Below, piece by piece: positions 44,474 through 53,432 of a stretch of 64,000 nucleotides of DNA. The stretch lies in NCBI RefSeq assembly GCF_025997855.1, contig NZ_AP026560.1:2502501-2566500 (forward strand), read 5' to 3'. Source of the DNA: Deinococcus aetherius (GTDB taxonomy: Bacteria; Deinococcota; Deinococci; Deinococcales; Deinococcaceae). Under the pieces are notes generated by a model. It saw only the letters and a list, made by a program, of their open reading frames with translations. It made no database searches and was not told where the DNA came from. The position numbers were made by a program, and so were the translations under genes. The first letter of the stretch is position 1. The number at the start of each line of letters is the position of its first letter.

Positions 44474-45715
44474 TCAAGGTGTGCGGGCGACGGGCCTCTG
44501 GAATTCGTCGAGCACGACGGTGCGGTGGGCCTCGGTCACGTAGGGGAACTCGGCGTTCTCCACCTGACTCGCCACCACCTGGGCGGGAACGGCATGGGTC
44601 CGCACCGGATTGCGCTCGAAGACCGTGCTCAAGGGAGGCTGGAAGACGGCCAGGGTCGTCAGCGCCCCGTAGTCGAAGCCCAGCCGCAGCGGGATCCCCC
44701 GGAAGTCCCGCCGCGTGTTCGTCGCGTCCCACACCACCCGCCGCCCCGCGCGCAGGGAAGCTTTCAGCCGCTCCTTGGCCTCCTGAAGCACCCGGCCGTT
44801 CACGCTCTGGTCCGCGCGCTTCCCGGCCAGCTCCTCTCGCAGCAGGTCCAGCGACACCACGTCGTAGTCCGGCAGGTGCCCCGCCACCCACGCACTTTTC
44901 CCCGAACCACTCGGCCCGCAGGTGACGACGAGCTGGGGAAAGCCCGCCCGGGCGGCGTAGCCCCGGGCCACGGCCTCCTCGGGCGTCTGGATCAGCCCGG
45001 CCTCGTAGTCGAGGATGCCCTGCTCCCGCACGAGATCGCGGTACTCCGGGGGAAAGGCGGCGAGTGTCCCGTCGATGACCTCCCGCCACTCCCGGTACGG
45101 CTCCGGGTTCCCCCACATCCCGTACTCCTCGGCCCCCAGGCGGAAGAGTTCCAGGTCCTCCAGCCGCGCGCCCTGGTCAGCGGCGATCCGTCCCCGAATG
45201 TCCGCCACCTCCAAGAGGTACAGCAGGGGCAGGTTCGCCTGGCGGGCGAGCCGACGGTAAGCTCGTTCACTCCCGATATTCAGGGTGCGTCCGAGATCAT
45301 GATGGTGTCCGACGAGCGCCATGACGGTGTGAACCACCGGGTAAGGCAGCCCCAACTCCGGGAGGCGGTACGCCAGATAGGAGCGCCCCCGGTCGGCGTG
45401 CCGGGGGGAGATGGTCCGCCTCTGTCCCGTGTCGGCCTCGGCCCGGCGGGTGGTCAACGCCTTGCCGAGGTCGTGGAGGGCGGCAGCCAGGACAAAGACC
45501 AGGCGGTCTTCCGGCCGCAATCCCTCTGCCAGGTCGTAGGCCTCGGCGAGGACCAGGTGGGTGTGGGTGGCCACGTCGCCCTCCCCGTGCCACTCGGGGT
45601 CCTGAGGCGTGCGGGCCAGGTCCGCGAGCAGGGGGAGGACGTCGCCGAGGGCCTCGACGAGGGCCGGAAAATCCGGCCGACCTCCCGCTTGCAGGTCCAG
45701 CAGGAAAGGCCTCAT
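44474..45715 (-). CDS. HD-Pnk: HD phosphoesterase fused to 5'-OH polynucleotide kinase
   Basis: 413 aa. HD domain of residues 45-180: DVATHTHLVLAEAYDLAEG, LAAALHDLGKAL, VGHHHDLG. P-loop kinase of residues 255-400: VVTCGPSGSGKSAWVAGHL, VSLDLLREELAGKRADQSVN, VVWDATNTRRDF. This fused order is known from bacterial HD-Pnk end-healing enzymes (2',3'-phosphoesterase plus 5' kinase). The gene directly follows an RNA ligase with a 4-base overlap, giving a healing-and-sealing RNA repair operon. Substrates are probably RNAs cut by ribotoxins or stress; that is inference. Confidence 0.88.
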   Translation of the reverse strand: MRPFLLDLQAGGRPDFPALVEALGDVLPLLADLARTPQDPEWHGEGDVATHTHLVLAEAYDLAEGLRPEDRLVFVLAAALHDLGKALTTRRAEADTGQRRTISPRHADRGRSYLAYRLPELGLPYPVVHTVMALVGHHHDLGRTLNIGSERAYRRLARQANLPLLYLLEVADIRGRIAADQGARLEDLELFRLGAEEYGMWGNPEPYREWREVIDGTLAAFPPEYRDLVREQGILDYEAGLIQTPEEAVARGYAARAGFPQLVVTCGPSGSGKSAWVAGHLPDYDVVSLDLLREELAGKRADQSVNGRVLQEAKERLKASLRAGRRVVWDATNTRRDFRGIPLRLGFDYGALTTLAVFQPPLSTVFERNPVRTHAVPAQVVASQVENAEFPYVTEAHRTVVLDEFQRPVARTP

Positions 45716-46344
45716 CCCCGCTCCTCCAGCGTGTTCGGCACAACGGCCCGGTGCAGCCAGTGCTCATCCGTCTGAACGTGATTCATCCGCACCCATTTCG
45801 CCACGTGGGACGAGAAGGCCGCGAAGGGGAAGGCCACGGTTGTCCGGACGACGTACCCTTCCATGCGCTGCTCGTCCACCTCGAGCCCACGCACGAGCCG
45901 TTCATCCCAGGGCCCCCGGTACAGTTCCTCTGGCGTCGGCACACCGAGTTCCTCGGCCCACAACAGCGTCTCGTCCCAGCTCAGACAGGTGTTGGTGTCG
46001 TCCCAGATGCTGAACAGGTAGAAGTACGACGCCAGGTTCTCGTAGGCGAGCGAGTGCCGGGCGTACAGGTTCTCCCCGCAGGCCCGCCAACCTCCGGGCA
46101 GCAGGTACCCGATGCGGCCCTGCAGCCCCTTGACCCAGTCCCGTGAAGGGTGAGGGCGGGGATCCAGGGACCGGGCGTGTAGGCCGTCGCGGTAGAGCGT
46201 CGTGTTCTCGCCGTCGAGCTTCTCGCTGACGACCACCTCGTGGCCCTCGAAGGCCTGGACGTCGGCCATGCGGGTGTCGTCGTCGCTCGCACCGGGCGAC
46301 CAGGGCAGGTGGGGGGTGCGGGGGTACTTGACGCGGCTGGACAT
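45712..46344 (-). CDS. ATP-dependent RNA ligase
   Basis: 210 aa from ATG 46344 (MSSRVKYPRTPHLPWSPG). Nucleotidyltransferase motif I with the adenylated lysine: VVVSEKLDGENTTLYRDG. Motif III-like LFSIWDD, motif IV MEGYVVRT, motif V VAKWVRMNHV. It has the small size of Rnl2/Rnl5-type RNA ligases without a long C-terminal domain. It overlaps the HD-Pnk start by 4 bases (ATGA), so end-healing and sealing enzymes are made together. Confidence 0.9.
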   Translation of the reverse strand: MSSRVKYPRTPHLPWSPGASDDDTRMADVQAFEGHEVVVSEKLDGENTTLYRDGLHARSLDPRPHPSRDWVKGLQGRIGYLLPGGWRACGENLYARHSLAYENLASYFYLFSIWDDTNTCLSWDETLLWAEELGVPTPEELYRGPWDERLVRGLEVDEQRMEGYVVRTTVAFPFAAFSSHVAKWVRMNHVQTDEHWLHRAVVPNTLEERG

Positions 46345-46492
46345 GGCAGGACTCCGCCACCCAGGGTAGGCACTTCCGGGCCAGACCGACAGGGCCAAAT
46401 GGACGAGGAGGGTGCGCCGGAAGCCCTGTTCGCTGCTGAACCGTCAAGTGGGACAGGACAGCCTGGGGGTCGCCCCGCTAGCATGCCCTCAG

Positions 46493-47887
46493 ATGGCCCC
46501 CACCCTGAAGCTCGATCGTGGGACCCTCGTGATGTACGAGGTGCCAACCCCTGTGGCCGCTCACTTCACCTGGGACGCGCGGAGCCAGTCGTGGCGCGCC
46601 CCAGGGAAGGCCTACCGGGACGTGATGGAGGGGCTGCGGGCGGCCGCCATCCCCGTGCGGGACGAGGCCGCGGCGTTTCGGAGGCTCGAATTGGGCTTCG
46701 CCCGGGAGCTGACCCCCTACCGCCATCAGCAGCTCGCCCTGCACGCCTGGAAGCAGGCTGGGCGCCGGGGCGTCGTCGTCCTGCCCACGGGGGCCGGGAA
46801 GACCTTCGTCGCCCAGCTCGCCATGCGGGACACGCCGAGGAGCACCCTGGTCTGTGTTCCCACCCTCGACCTGATGCACCAGTGGTACTCGGGCCTCCTC
46901 GCCGCCTTCCCGGATGCCGACGTCGGCCTCCTCGGAGGTGGCAGCAGGGATGAGACCCCGGTCCTGATCAGCACCTACGACTCCGCGGCGATCCACGCGG
47001 AGCAACTGGCGGGCAGATACGCGCTCCAGGTCTTCGACGAGGCCCACCACCTGCCCAGCGACTTTCACCGCGCGGTCGCCGAACTGGGGCTGGCCCCCTA
47101 CCGTCTCGGGCTCACCGCGACGCCCAGACGCAGCGACGGGCGGGAGTTGCACCTCGAGGACCTGATCGGAAGGGTGGTGTACCACTGCGCCCCCGATGAC
47201 CTGGCGGGCGACACCCTGGCGGACTACCGCGAGGTGGTGATCCGGGTGCGGCTGAGCCCCGCCGAGCAGCGGCACTACGACGACCTGATCCGGACTCGCA
47301 ACGACTTCCTGCGCAGGAACAACATCCAACTGGGATCCATCGACGGGTGGAAGCAGTTCGTGATGAGCAGCGGGACGCCCCAGGGCCGGGCGGCCATGCT
47401 GGCCCACCGGGAGGCGAGAAGTCTGGCCTACGGCACCGAGGGCAAGCTGCGCGTCCTGGAGGAGGTGCTGGCGAACCACCCCTCGGACCGGACCCTGATC
47501 TTCACGGACGACAACGCCGCCGTGTACCGCATCAGCCGCGACTTCCTGATTCCCGCCATCACCCATCAGACCCCGGTGAAGGAGCGGCACGCCCTGCTGG
47601 AGAAGTTCAGGAGGGGGGGGTACCGGATCCTCGTCACCAGCCGGGTGCTGAACGAGGGGGTGGATGTGCCAGAGGCCGCCGTCGCCGTCGTGCTCTCGGG
47701 CACGGCGACCGAACGCGAACACATCCAGCGCCTCGGGCGCATCCTGAGAAAGGCCGAGGGGAAGAGCGCCGTTCTGTACGAGGTCATCACCGAGGGGACC
47801 AGCGAGGAGCGGGTCAGCCGCCAGCGCCGGGGGCAGTGGCAGGCGAGGAGTGAGTTCAACCCCGAGGACCTGAATGCTCCCGACTGA
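46493..47887 (+). CDS. XPB-type SF2 DNA helicase
   Basis: 464 aa, leaderless start (TAGCAT, 8 bases, ATG). An N-terminal damage-recognition-like region (TLVMYEVPTPVAAHFTW) precedes helicase motifs: TPYRHQQLALHAW (Q-like), VVLPTGAGKTFVAQL (I), VFDEAHHLPS (II, DEAH), GLTATPRRSDG (III), VTSRVLNEGVDVPEA (V), QRLGRILRK (VI). XPB homologues unwind DNA in nucleotide excision repair together with Bax1. The next gene encodes Bax1 and overlaps by 14 bases. Divergent from the RNA repair operon. Confidence 0.93.
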   Translation: MAPTLKLDRGTLVMYEVPTPVAAHFTWDARSQSWRAPGKAYRDVMEGLRAAAIPVRDEAAAFRRLELGFARELTPYRHQQLALHAWKQAGRRGVVVLPTGAGKTFVAQLAMRDTPRSTLVCVPTLDLMHQWYSGLLAAFPDADVGLLGGGSRDETPVLISTYDSAAIHAEQLAGRYALQVFDEAHHLPSDFHRAVAELGLAPYRLGLTATPRRSDGRELHLEDLIGRVVYHCAPDDLAGDTLADYREVVIRVRLSPAEQRHYDDLIRTRNDFLRRNNIQLGSIDGWKQFVMSSGTPQGRAAMLAHREARSLAYGTEGKLRVLEEVLANHPSDRTLIFTDDNAAVYRISRDFLIPAITHQTPVKERHALLEKFRRGGYRILVTSRVLNEGVDVPEAAVAVVLSGTATEREHIQRLGRILRKAEGKSAVLYEVITEGTSEERVSRQRRGQWQARSEFNPEDLNAPD

Positions 47888-49118
47888 GTTGCTGCTCTTC
47901 CGGGTCAAGGCGGGCCTGGTCGAGCCCCGGCGGCTCAAGCCCCACAGCAACAACCTGGGGCTCGCCGGGCAGCTCATCGCCACCTTCGAGGCGAATCTGG
48001 GGCGGCGGCGGGCCGACCTCGACGACGATCTCAAGACCCTGGAGGCCGGGCGCGCCGACTTCAAGGTGATCCGGGGTCTGGCCCAGCTCCTCACGACCGG
48101 GGCGGCGACCTTCGAGACGGGTGGGGACGTGGAGCCGGGCGTCGTGCGGGGCAAGGTGTTCGAGCTGGTACAGGCCCACCCGCCCTCTCGCCACCGCCGG
48201 ACCCTGGTCCTGGAGCAGGCGGCCGCGGCCCTCTCCCAGGAGCGCCACCTTTCCGCCGAGGACATGGCCGACCTCCTGTACGCGGACCTGCCCGACCAGC
48301 AGCGGCTGGTCGCCTTCGACCCGCCGGAGCCCCGGGAACTTGTCGAACGCTTCAATCTCGCCCAGGCCCAGGGGATGCTCTACCGCGCCTACAGCCTCGT
48401 CATCACCGCCCGGCGCAACGAGCCCGCGCGGTACAAGCAACTGCTCAAGTACACGAAGCTCTTCGGCCTGATGGTCACCGTCGAGGGGGACGCGGACTAC
48501 GGCTTCACCCTGACAATGGACGGGCCCACGTCCCTGTTCGGGGGCACGACCCGCTACGGCCTGGCGATGGCGAAGTTTCTCCCCGCCCTGCTCCACGTCA
48601 CGAAGTGGGACCTGACCGCGACCCTGAAGCCGAGGACGGACCTGGACTGGGTGGACAATAGCGAGTCCGAGTGGCTGTTCGAGCTGACGAGCGAGGACGG
48701 GTACGTCAGCCACTACAAGCCGCCGGAGGAACATGACTCCGCCCTGGAGTCCGGGTTCTCCGACCGTTTCGCCAGGCTCGACACCCCCTGGACCCTGGAG
48801 CGGGAGGTGGACCTCGTGCCGGTGCCCGGGGGCGTGATCGTGCCGGACTTCCGGCTGGTGCACCCGAGCGGCCGAAGCGTCCTGATGGAGATCGTGGGCT
48901 ACTGGCGCCCGGAGTACCTGCGCAAGAAGTTCGAGCTCCTCCGCAAGTCCGGGCGACAGGACGTGATCGTGTGTGTGTCCGAGCGACTGAACCTGGAACG
49001 CGCGGGCGTGGACCCCAGCGACTTCGATGAGCGGCTGGTGTGGTTCAAGGGCGTCTTGAATCCCAAGGACGTGCTGGCGACAGCCGAACGCTGGCTCGGC
49101 GACGCAACGCCCACCTGA
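47874..49118 (+). CDS. Bax1 (DUF790) nuclease, XPB partner
   Basis: 414 aa. The N-terminus LPTELLLFRVKAGLVEPRRL and the middle RFNLAQAQGMLYRAYSLVIT are typical of DUF790/Bax1. The C-terminal nuclease has a PD-(D/E)xK-like pattern: VIVPDFRLVHPSGRSVLMEI followed by VGYWRPEYLRKKFELLRKSG. Bax1 cuts DNA at bubble junctions opened by XPB. It overlaps the XPB gene by 14 bases, so the two are co-translated. Confidence 0.92.
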   Translation: MLPTELLLFRVKAGLVEPRRLKPHSNNLGLAGQLIATFEANLGRRRADLDDDLKTLEAGRADFKVIRGLAQLLTTGAATFETGGDVEPGVVRGKVFELVQAHPPSRHRRTLVLEQAAAALSQERHLSAEDMADLLYADLPDQQRLVAFDPPEPRELVERFNLAQAQGMLYRAYSLVITARRNEPARYKQLLKYTKLFGLMVTVEGDADYGFTLTMDGPTSLFGGTTRYGLAMAKFLPALLHVTKWDLTATLKPRTDLDWVDNSESEWLFELTSEDGYVSHYKPPEEHDSALESGFSDRFARLDTPWTLEREVDLVPVPGGVIVPDFRLVHPSGRSVLMEIVGYWRPEYLRKKFELLRKSGRQDVIVCVSERLNLERAGVDPSDFDERLVWFKGVLNPKDVLATAERWLGDATPT

Positions 49119-49429
49119 GCGCGCCCCATCCCCCATCAGGGATGTGGTGGCCCGTTCCCCTGATTGTCCAAGGGAATGGCTTACCTGTGCGCTACGCCGT
49201 TTTCCCGATGGCACTCCCTTGCACCCTGGGTACTCTTCATAGAGGTGACGCTGTGACGAACCGCTCTCACCACCCCGAACGACGGGTGCCCGAGCTGGTG
49301 CACCTCCGCCCGGACCTCAAGCGACCATACCGGTTCTCTGTTCGGCGGTCCTCCCGCGAGTCGGCGAACTGGGGAACGGCAGTGCCAGCAGACCCTCAGC
49401 TTGTGCATCGGCAAGCCGAGGTGTTGATG

Positions 49430-49501
49430 GTGGTCGTCGTTCAACGGCAGGGCGCCGCGTTGTGGACGCGGAGATCATGGGTTCGAGGCCCAGCGATCAT
49501 C
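49430..49501 (+). tRNA. tRNA-His (GTG)
   Basis: A full cloverleaf can be folded. Acceptor GTGGTCG/CGATCAT (two G-U pairs), D arm GTTC/GGGC with GG in the loop, anticodon arm CCGCG-TTGTGGA-CGCGG with anticodon GTG, 5-base variable loop, T loop TTCGAGG. G at 49429 (position -1) and C73 at 49501 are the tRNA-His identity pair. The outermost T-stem pair is A-G, a mismatch, and CCA is not fully encoded. It lies in a 560-base spacer between bax1 and the yqeY-like gene and could be a tRNA attachment site. Confidence 0.8.
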
Positions 49502-49680
49502 CCGTGGGGAGCTGGCCGAGCAGCGAAGGCGCACGGGGGAGTGAATCCTCCCTGCCCCCCCTGCACAGGTGGGCCGCTTGATGGAAAAGAGCCTGACCCA
49601 CGACCTGTGGAGACTGCCGGTTCGGCTCCAGCACACCACGGTTCCCTCCGTACCGAGAACGGAGGTTCAGGAGGACGTCT

Positions 49681-50154
49681 ATGAACCTCACGACCCTCAA
49701 GGCCCGACACCTCATCGCCCGCAAGGAGAGGAACGCCCCTCAGGCCGCCGTGCTCGGTCGCGTCATCGGCGATACCGAGACCCAGGTGAAGAACAGGCCC
49801 GGAACCGACCAGGGCGCCCTGGTGACAGGTGTGCTGGCCGACCAGCTCACGGCGATGCTCAGGGAGCGCGCCCAGTTGGCGGGCCTGGGCCGCGACACGG
49901 CCCGGGTGGACGTGGAGTTGGCCGTCCTGCAGGCCCTGGACACGGAGGTCAGGCAGGAGCAGGCGCGTGTGGACGCCGAGCGGCTTGCCCGGCAGCTCTC
50001 GCCCGAGGCGCTAGAGGCGTCGGTCCGGGAGGCGGTGGGGGGTGGCGCCACCGATCTCGGCGCCGTGATGAAGTGGCTCAAGGAGCGGCACGGCGGGACC
50101 TACGATGGCCGCCTCGCCAGCCAGACCGCTCGGCGAATCCTCGCAGGTGGCTAA
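49681..50154 (+). CDS. GatB/YqeY domain protein
   Basis: 157 aa, with AGGAGG 7 bases before the ATG. Features: LTTLKARHLIARKERNAPQA, VLGRVIGDTETQVKNRPGTD, and the C-terminal tail typical of the YqeY fold (VMKWLKERHGGTYDGRLASQ). YqeY proteins share the tail domain of GatB that contacts tRNA. It is encoded 180 bases after a tRNA gene. Function in amino-acyl-tRNA handling is inference. Confidence 0.85.
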   Translation: MNLTTLKARHLIARKERNAPQAAVLGRVIGDTETQVKNRPGTDQGALVTGVLADQLTAMLRERAQLAGLGRDTARVDVELAVLQALDTEVRQEQARVDAERLARQLSPEALEASVREAVGGGATDLGAVMKWLKERHGGTYDGRLASQTARRILAGG

Positions 50155-50249
50155 CGAGGGTGCATCAATGTCAACTGGAGTCGTGACTTCGCTGCGGCGA
50201 GGCTGACCAGACCGGGCGGAACCCCGGGTCCCCGGGCGTGGCCGGGGCA

Positions 50250-50270
50250 GACCGGGAGTTCTGCCCGGTC
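50250..50270 (+). terminator. Hairpin after yqeY-like gene
   Basis: GACCGGG/CCCGGTC, a 7-bp stem with a 7-base loop, followed by ATTGTTGG. The T-run is weak. It is placed 95 bases after the stop codon. Confidence 0.4.
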
Positions 50271-50361
50271 ATTGTTGGTCGGCGGGTGTTGCCGCGGCGG
50301 ACCCTGTGCCGTCAAAGAGGCCGCGTCGTTCGGGTCCGCGCACCTTCTGCCGCAGCCTGTA

Positions 50362-50756
50362 GCGGTCAACGGCCCTTCAACCTGCGCTCCTCGCGTGCCG
50401 CCTCTTCCCGGATGGCCGCCCGGAGCAGCTACCCGAAGCCCGCCTTCTCGATGTGCAGCACGAGATCCCTCACGGTCGTCCTGAGGGCCGTCGCCGTGTC
50501 CCCCAGGTGCCACTCGTGCGCGGCGAGCTGGCTGGGCAGGTGGGCACGGCGGACCTGGGCGGCCGGGAGCTGGAACGTCTGAAGGTAGAGCACTTCCCCG
50601 TCCTGGCACACGAGGCGCTCCCCGACGTGGTTGGGTTGTGCCGCATCGAGATCGGTGATGAACCGCTCCGGCGTGAGTTTTCCCGGCTGGTCGACGCAGC
50701 GGCTCCGGAGGGGGCGGTCCAGCAGATCCGCGAGCTTCCCACCTGTCCCGGCGCAG
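50362..50756 (-). pseudogene. Remnant of an unknown gene
   Basis: On the minus strand a long meaningful frame runs without a start codon from just after the aldo/keto reductase stop: GKLADLLDRPLRSRCVDQPG, KLTPERFITDLDAAQPNHVG, LPSQLAAHEWHLGDTATALR. It is cut by a TAG after HIEKAGFG and resumes as LLRAAIREEAAREERRLKG. No family recognised. Loss of the start and the internal stop suggest a gene in decay. A shorter 60-codon version from GTG 50611 is possible. Confidence 0.5.
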
Positions 50757-50758
50757 GG

Positions 50759-51700
50759 TCAGGCCGAAGTGAGGCGGTCCACCTCCGCGAGGTCCTCCGG
50801 GGTGAGCGTCCACTCGGCCGCCGCAACGTTCTGGTCGATCTGCTCGGGCCGCGTGGCCCCGGCGATCACGCTGCCCGTCACGTCGCTCGCCAGCAGCCAA
50901 CTCAACGCCAGGTCCAGCAGGGTGTGCCCCCTCGCCTCGGCGAACTGGCGCAACTCCTCCACCACCCGCCAGTTGCGTTCCGTCAGGTAGCGGTTCTGCG
51001 CGTTCTCCGACCCGGTGATCCGCGCGCCCTCTGGTAAGGGCTGTCCGGCCCGGTACTTCCCGCTCAACAGGCCGCTCGCCAGCGGGAAGTACGGCAGCAG
51101 GCCCAGCCCCAGCTCGCGCATCGTGGGGATCAGCTCCCCCTCGATGTCCCGCACCAGCAGGCTGTACTCGTCCTGGCAGGAGGTGAAGCGGGACAGCCCC
51201 AGCCGCCTGGCCGCCTCGTCCGCCGCCCGCACGCCCGGGGCATCCATGTTGGACACGCCGACGTGACCCACCAGGCCCTCGCGGACCAGTTCATCCAGGG
51301 CGCCCAGCGTGTCCTCAATGGGGGTATCGGGGTCGGGGCGGTGGAGCTGGTACAGGTCGAGGTGGTCGGTGCCCAGGCGGCGCAGGCTGGCTTCCAGCGC
51401 CTGACGGACGTAGGCGGGCCGGGCGCCCTGAAGCTCGCCGCTGTCGTCCATGGGCAGGCCGAACTTGCTGGCGAGGACGATGTTCGCCCGTTCTGATCCC
51501 AGCGCCCGGCCCAGCATGGTTTCCGATCCTCCCCGGTTGCCGTAGACGTCGGCGGTGTCGAAGAGGGTGATGCCCCGGTCGAGCGCCCGCCGGACGACAG
51601 CATCGGTGGCGGCCTGGTCGAGGCGCCCGCCGAAGTTGTTGCACCCGAGACCGACGGCGGAGACCCGAAGGCCGGAGTGACCCAAGACGCGCATCTGCAT
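50759..51700 (-). CDS. Aldo/keto reductase
   Basis: 313 aa, leaderless start (TAGCAT, 6 bases, ATG 51700). Catalytic tetrad visible as FDTADVYGNRGG (Asp, Tyr), VLASKFGLP (Lys) and LYQLHRPDPDTP (His). GLGCNNFGGRLD at the N-terminus and VIAGATRPEQIDQNVAA near the C-terminus form the NADPH-binding features of the family. NADPH-dependent reduction of an unknown carbonyl. Confidence 0.93.
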   Translation of the reverse strand: MQMRVLGHSGLRVSAVGLGCNNFGGRLDQAATDAVVRRALDRGITLFDTADVYGNRGGSETMLGRALGSERANIVLASKFGLPMDDSGELQGARPAYVRQALEASLRRLGTDHLDLYQLHRPDPDTPIEDTLGALDELVREGLVGHVGVSNMDAPGVRAADEAARRLGLSRFTSCQDEYSLLVRDIEGELIPTMRELGLGLLPYFPLASGLLSGKYRAGQPLPEGARITGSENAQNRYLTERNWRVVEELRQFAEARGHTLLDLALSWLLASDVTGSVIAGATRPEQIDQNVAAAEWTLTPEDLAEVDRLTSA

Positions 51701-51863
51701 GGGGGCATGCTAGGTCAGAATGAGCCTCGCTCACGAAGGAGGTTCCTTCCGTCGACCCGCGGCAAGGTCGCCCGGGCGGGCGCGGCCGACGGATCTGGCC
51801 GATGCACCAGCTTGCACACCCCTCGCACGCCCGACGCACACTCGGGGATGCCCAGCCAGGAGG

Positions 51864-52020
51864 GTGAGGAAACGGTTGCGCAGGCGGGTCGGCGCGGGGT
51901 GTGTGCACCCAGTTCGTTCGGGAGGCAAGATCACAGCCTGGCGGGGGCTGGCGAGCTACCAGGACCCCGAAATGGGCAAGCAGCGCCGGGAAGTCCGAGA
52001 CCCGCAAGACGAGGGAGGCG
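51864..52020 (+). pseudogene. Truncated integrase copy
   Basis: GTG 51864 begins MRKRLRRRVGAGCVHPVRSG and continues GGKITAWRGLASYQDPEMGK, almost identical to the start of integrase 5 (53649). A one-base insertion after QRR shifts the frame, and nothing of the core or catalytic domain follows. The DNA similarity begins upstream of the start codon, so it is a duplicated 5' segment of 150 to 200 bases. Bases 52021-52140 hold nothing further. Confidence 0.85.
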
Positions 52021-52140
52021 CCGATTGGGGATCAGCCAGGTGGGGGGACGCCGGGATGCACGACCACCCGCACGCAGGCTGCCCCAGGTCACGGCCCGCT
52101 CGCTCCGACCGCCGCGAGAGGGCTGCGACGTCGGTGGACT

Positions 52141-53400
52141 TCACCTCCTGTCGGCGCCGGACCCCCGGGCTGCGTCCTGCCAGGTCCACAATGCCCCGAG
52201 GGGAACGGCGTGCAGCCGTTCGCCGAAGGGCAGCACGCGCTCTCCGGTGTAGAGCACCACTCCCCGGTGGAAGTGGGCGGCGTCCTCGCTCAGGGCACGC
52301 AGGCCGCCGAAGTCCCTGCCCGTCACGGTGGCGGCCGCCTTGACCTCCACGCCCACCACCCTCCCATCGCGCGCCTCCAGCACTGCGTCCACCTCCGCGC
52401 CGCCCGCCGTGCGGTAGTGGTAGAGCCTCGCGCTCACCGCGCTCCAGCTGAGCTGGCGCTGCAACTCGCCGACCACGAAGTTCTCCAGCAGCGCGCCCAG
52501 GCTGCCCCGGTCCTGCGAGAAGCGCGCCTCGCCCACCCCCAGCAGGTGGGCCGCCAGCCCCGTGTCGGGCAGGTACACCTTGGGTGCCTTGATCAGGCGC
52601 TTGCCGACGTTGCTCGACCACGCGGGCAGGGTGTCCACCAGGTACAGGGCGCGCAGCAACTCCAGGTAGCGCGTGAGGGTGACGTTGTTCAGGGCCGCGT
52701 CACGCCCCAGGTCGCTGGCGTTGAGCAGGTTCCCGGCCCGCGCGGCGAGGAGCGTGAGGAGCCGGGGCAGTTCCGTCACGCCCGCGATCCGGCTGAGGTC
52801 GCGCACGTCGCGCTCGATCAGGGTGGTGAGGTAGTCGCCAAACCACGCGGCGCGCCGACGTTCGCTGCCACGGGCGACGGCCTCGGGATAGCCGCCGCGC
52901 AGGAGGCGGGCGCTGAGGTCGTCCGGTCTGCCGCCCGCAGGGAGTGTGCCCGGCAGCGACTCCGCGAACAGGGCGGCGGGAAAGTCCTCGCGCACGCCTT
53001 CCTGTTCGCCCTGGGACAGGGGCCACAGGTGTTGAAGGCTGACCCGCCCGGCCAGCGAGTCGGCCACCCGGGGCAGGGTCAGCACGTTGGCGCTCCCGGT
53101 GAGCACGAATCTCCCGGGCTGACGGTCACGGTCCACGCTGGCCTTGATGGGCAGCAGGAGTTCGGGCGCCCGCTGAATCTCGTCGAGCAGGGCGGGTGAG
53201 GGCAGATCCCGCACGAAGCCCACCGGATCGCGCCGGGCGGCGTCCAGCACGCTCAAGTCGTCCAGCGTGAAGTGCGCCGCCTGGGGAGCGAGCCGCGCCG
53301 CGAGCGTACTCTTGCCGACTTGCCGCGCCCCCACGATCAGGATGACGGGCGTGTCGCTCATGGCGTCCCGAACCTCTTCCAAAAGATGTCGCTCGAACAC
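52141..53400 (-). CDS. AAA ATPase with DUF4143 domain
   Basis: 419 aa. AAA_14 domain: VILIVGARQVGKSTLAARLA (Walker A), SPALLDEIQRAPELLLPIKA (Walker B), GRFVLTGSANVLTLP (sensor). C-terminal DUF4143: GKRLIKAPKVYLPDTGLAAH, LLENFVVGELQRQL and GGAEVDAVLEARDGRVVGVE, the last resembling a restriction-nuclease-like fold. GTG start 6 bases after TAGATT. It lies between two copies of an integrase 5' region, as if inserted. The role of this family is unclear; a defence or toxin-like function has been suggested. Confidence 0.88.
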   Translation of the reverse strand: MFERHLLEEVRDAMSDTPVILIVGARQVGKSTLAARLAPQAAHFTLDDLSVLDAARRDPVGFVRDLPSPALLDEIQRAPELLLPIKASVDRDRQPGRFVLTGSANVLTLPRVADSLAGRVSLQHLWPLSQGEQEGVREDFPAALFAESLPGTLPAGGRPDDLSARLLRGGYPEAVARGSERRRAAWFGDYLTTLIERDVRDLSRIAGVTELPRLLTLLAARAGNLLNASDLGRDAALNNVTLTRYLELLRALYLVDTLPAWSSNVGKRLIKAPKVYLPDTGLAAHLLGVGEARFSQDRGSLGALLENFVVGELQRQLSWSAVSARLYHYRTAGGAEVDAVLEARDGRVVGVEVKAAATVTGRDFGGLRALSEDAAHFHRGVVLYTGERVLPFGERLHAVPLGALWTWQDAARGSGADRR

Positions 53401-53403
53401 TCT

Positions 53404-53432
53404 GACAATCTAACAGTTCCTGTTAGATTGTC
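53404..53432. promoter_or_regulatory. Perfect 13-bp inverted repeat over the ATPase promoter
   Basis: GACAATCTAACAG-TTC-CTGTTAGATTGTC. The minus-strand -10 box TAGATT of the AAA ATPase gene lies inside the arm, 6 bases before its GTG. A protein binding here would block transcription, so autoregulation is likely. The sequence could also form a terminator-like hairpin. Confidence 0.6.

Noticed and set aside
46478..48355. A 625-codon minus-strand frame opposite XPB and Bax1
   Set aside because: The plus-strand frames contain complete helicase and nuclease motifs; this is their shadow.
49570..49660. A second tRNA-like stretch after tRNA-His (GCCGGTTCGGCTCC resembles a T arm)
   Set aside because: No acceptor or anticodon stem could be paired around it.
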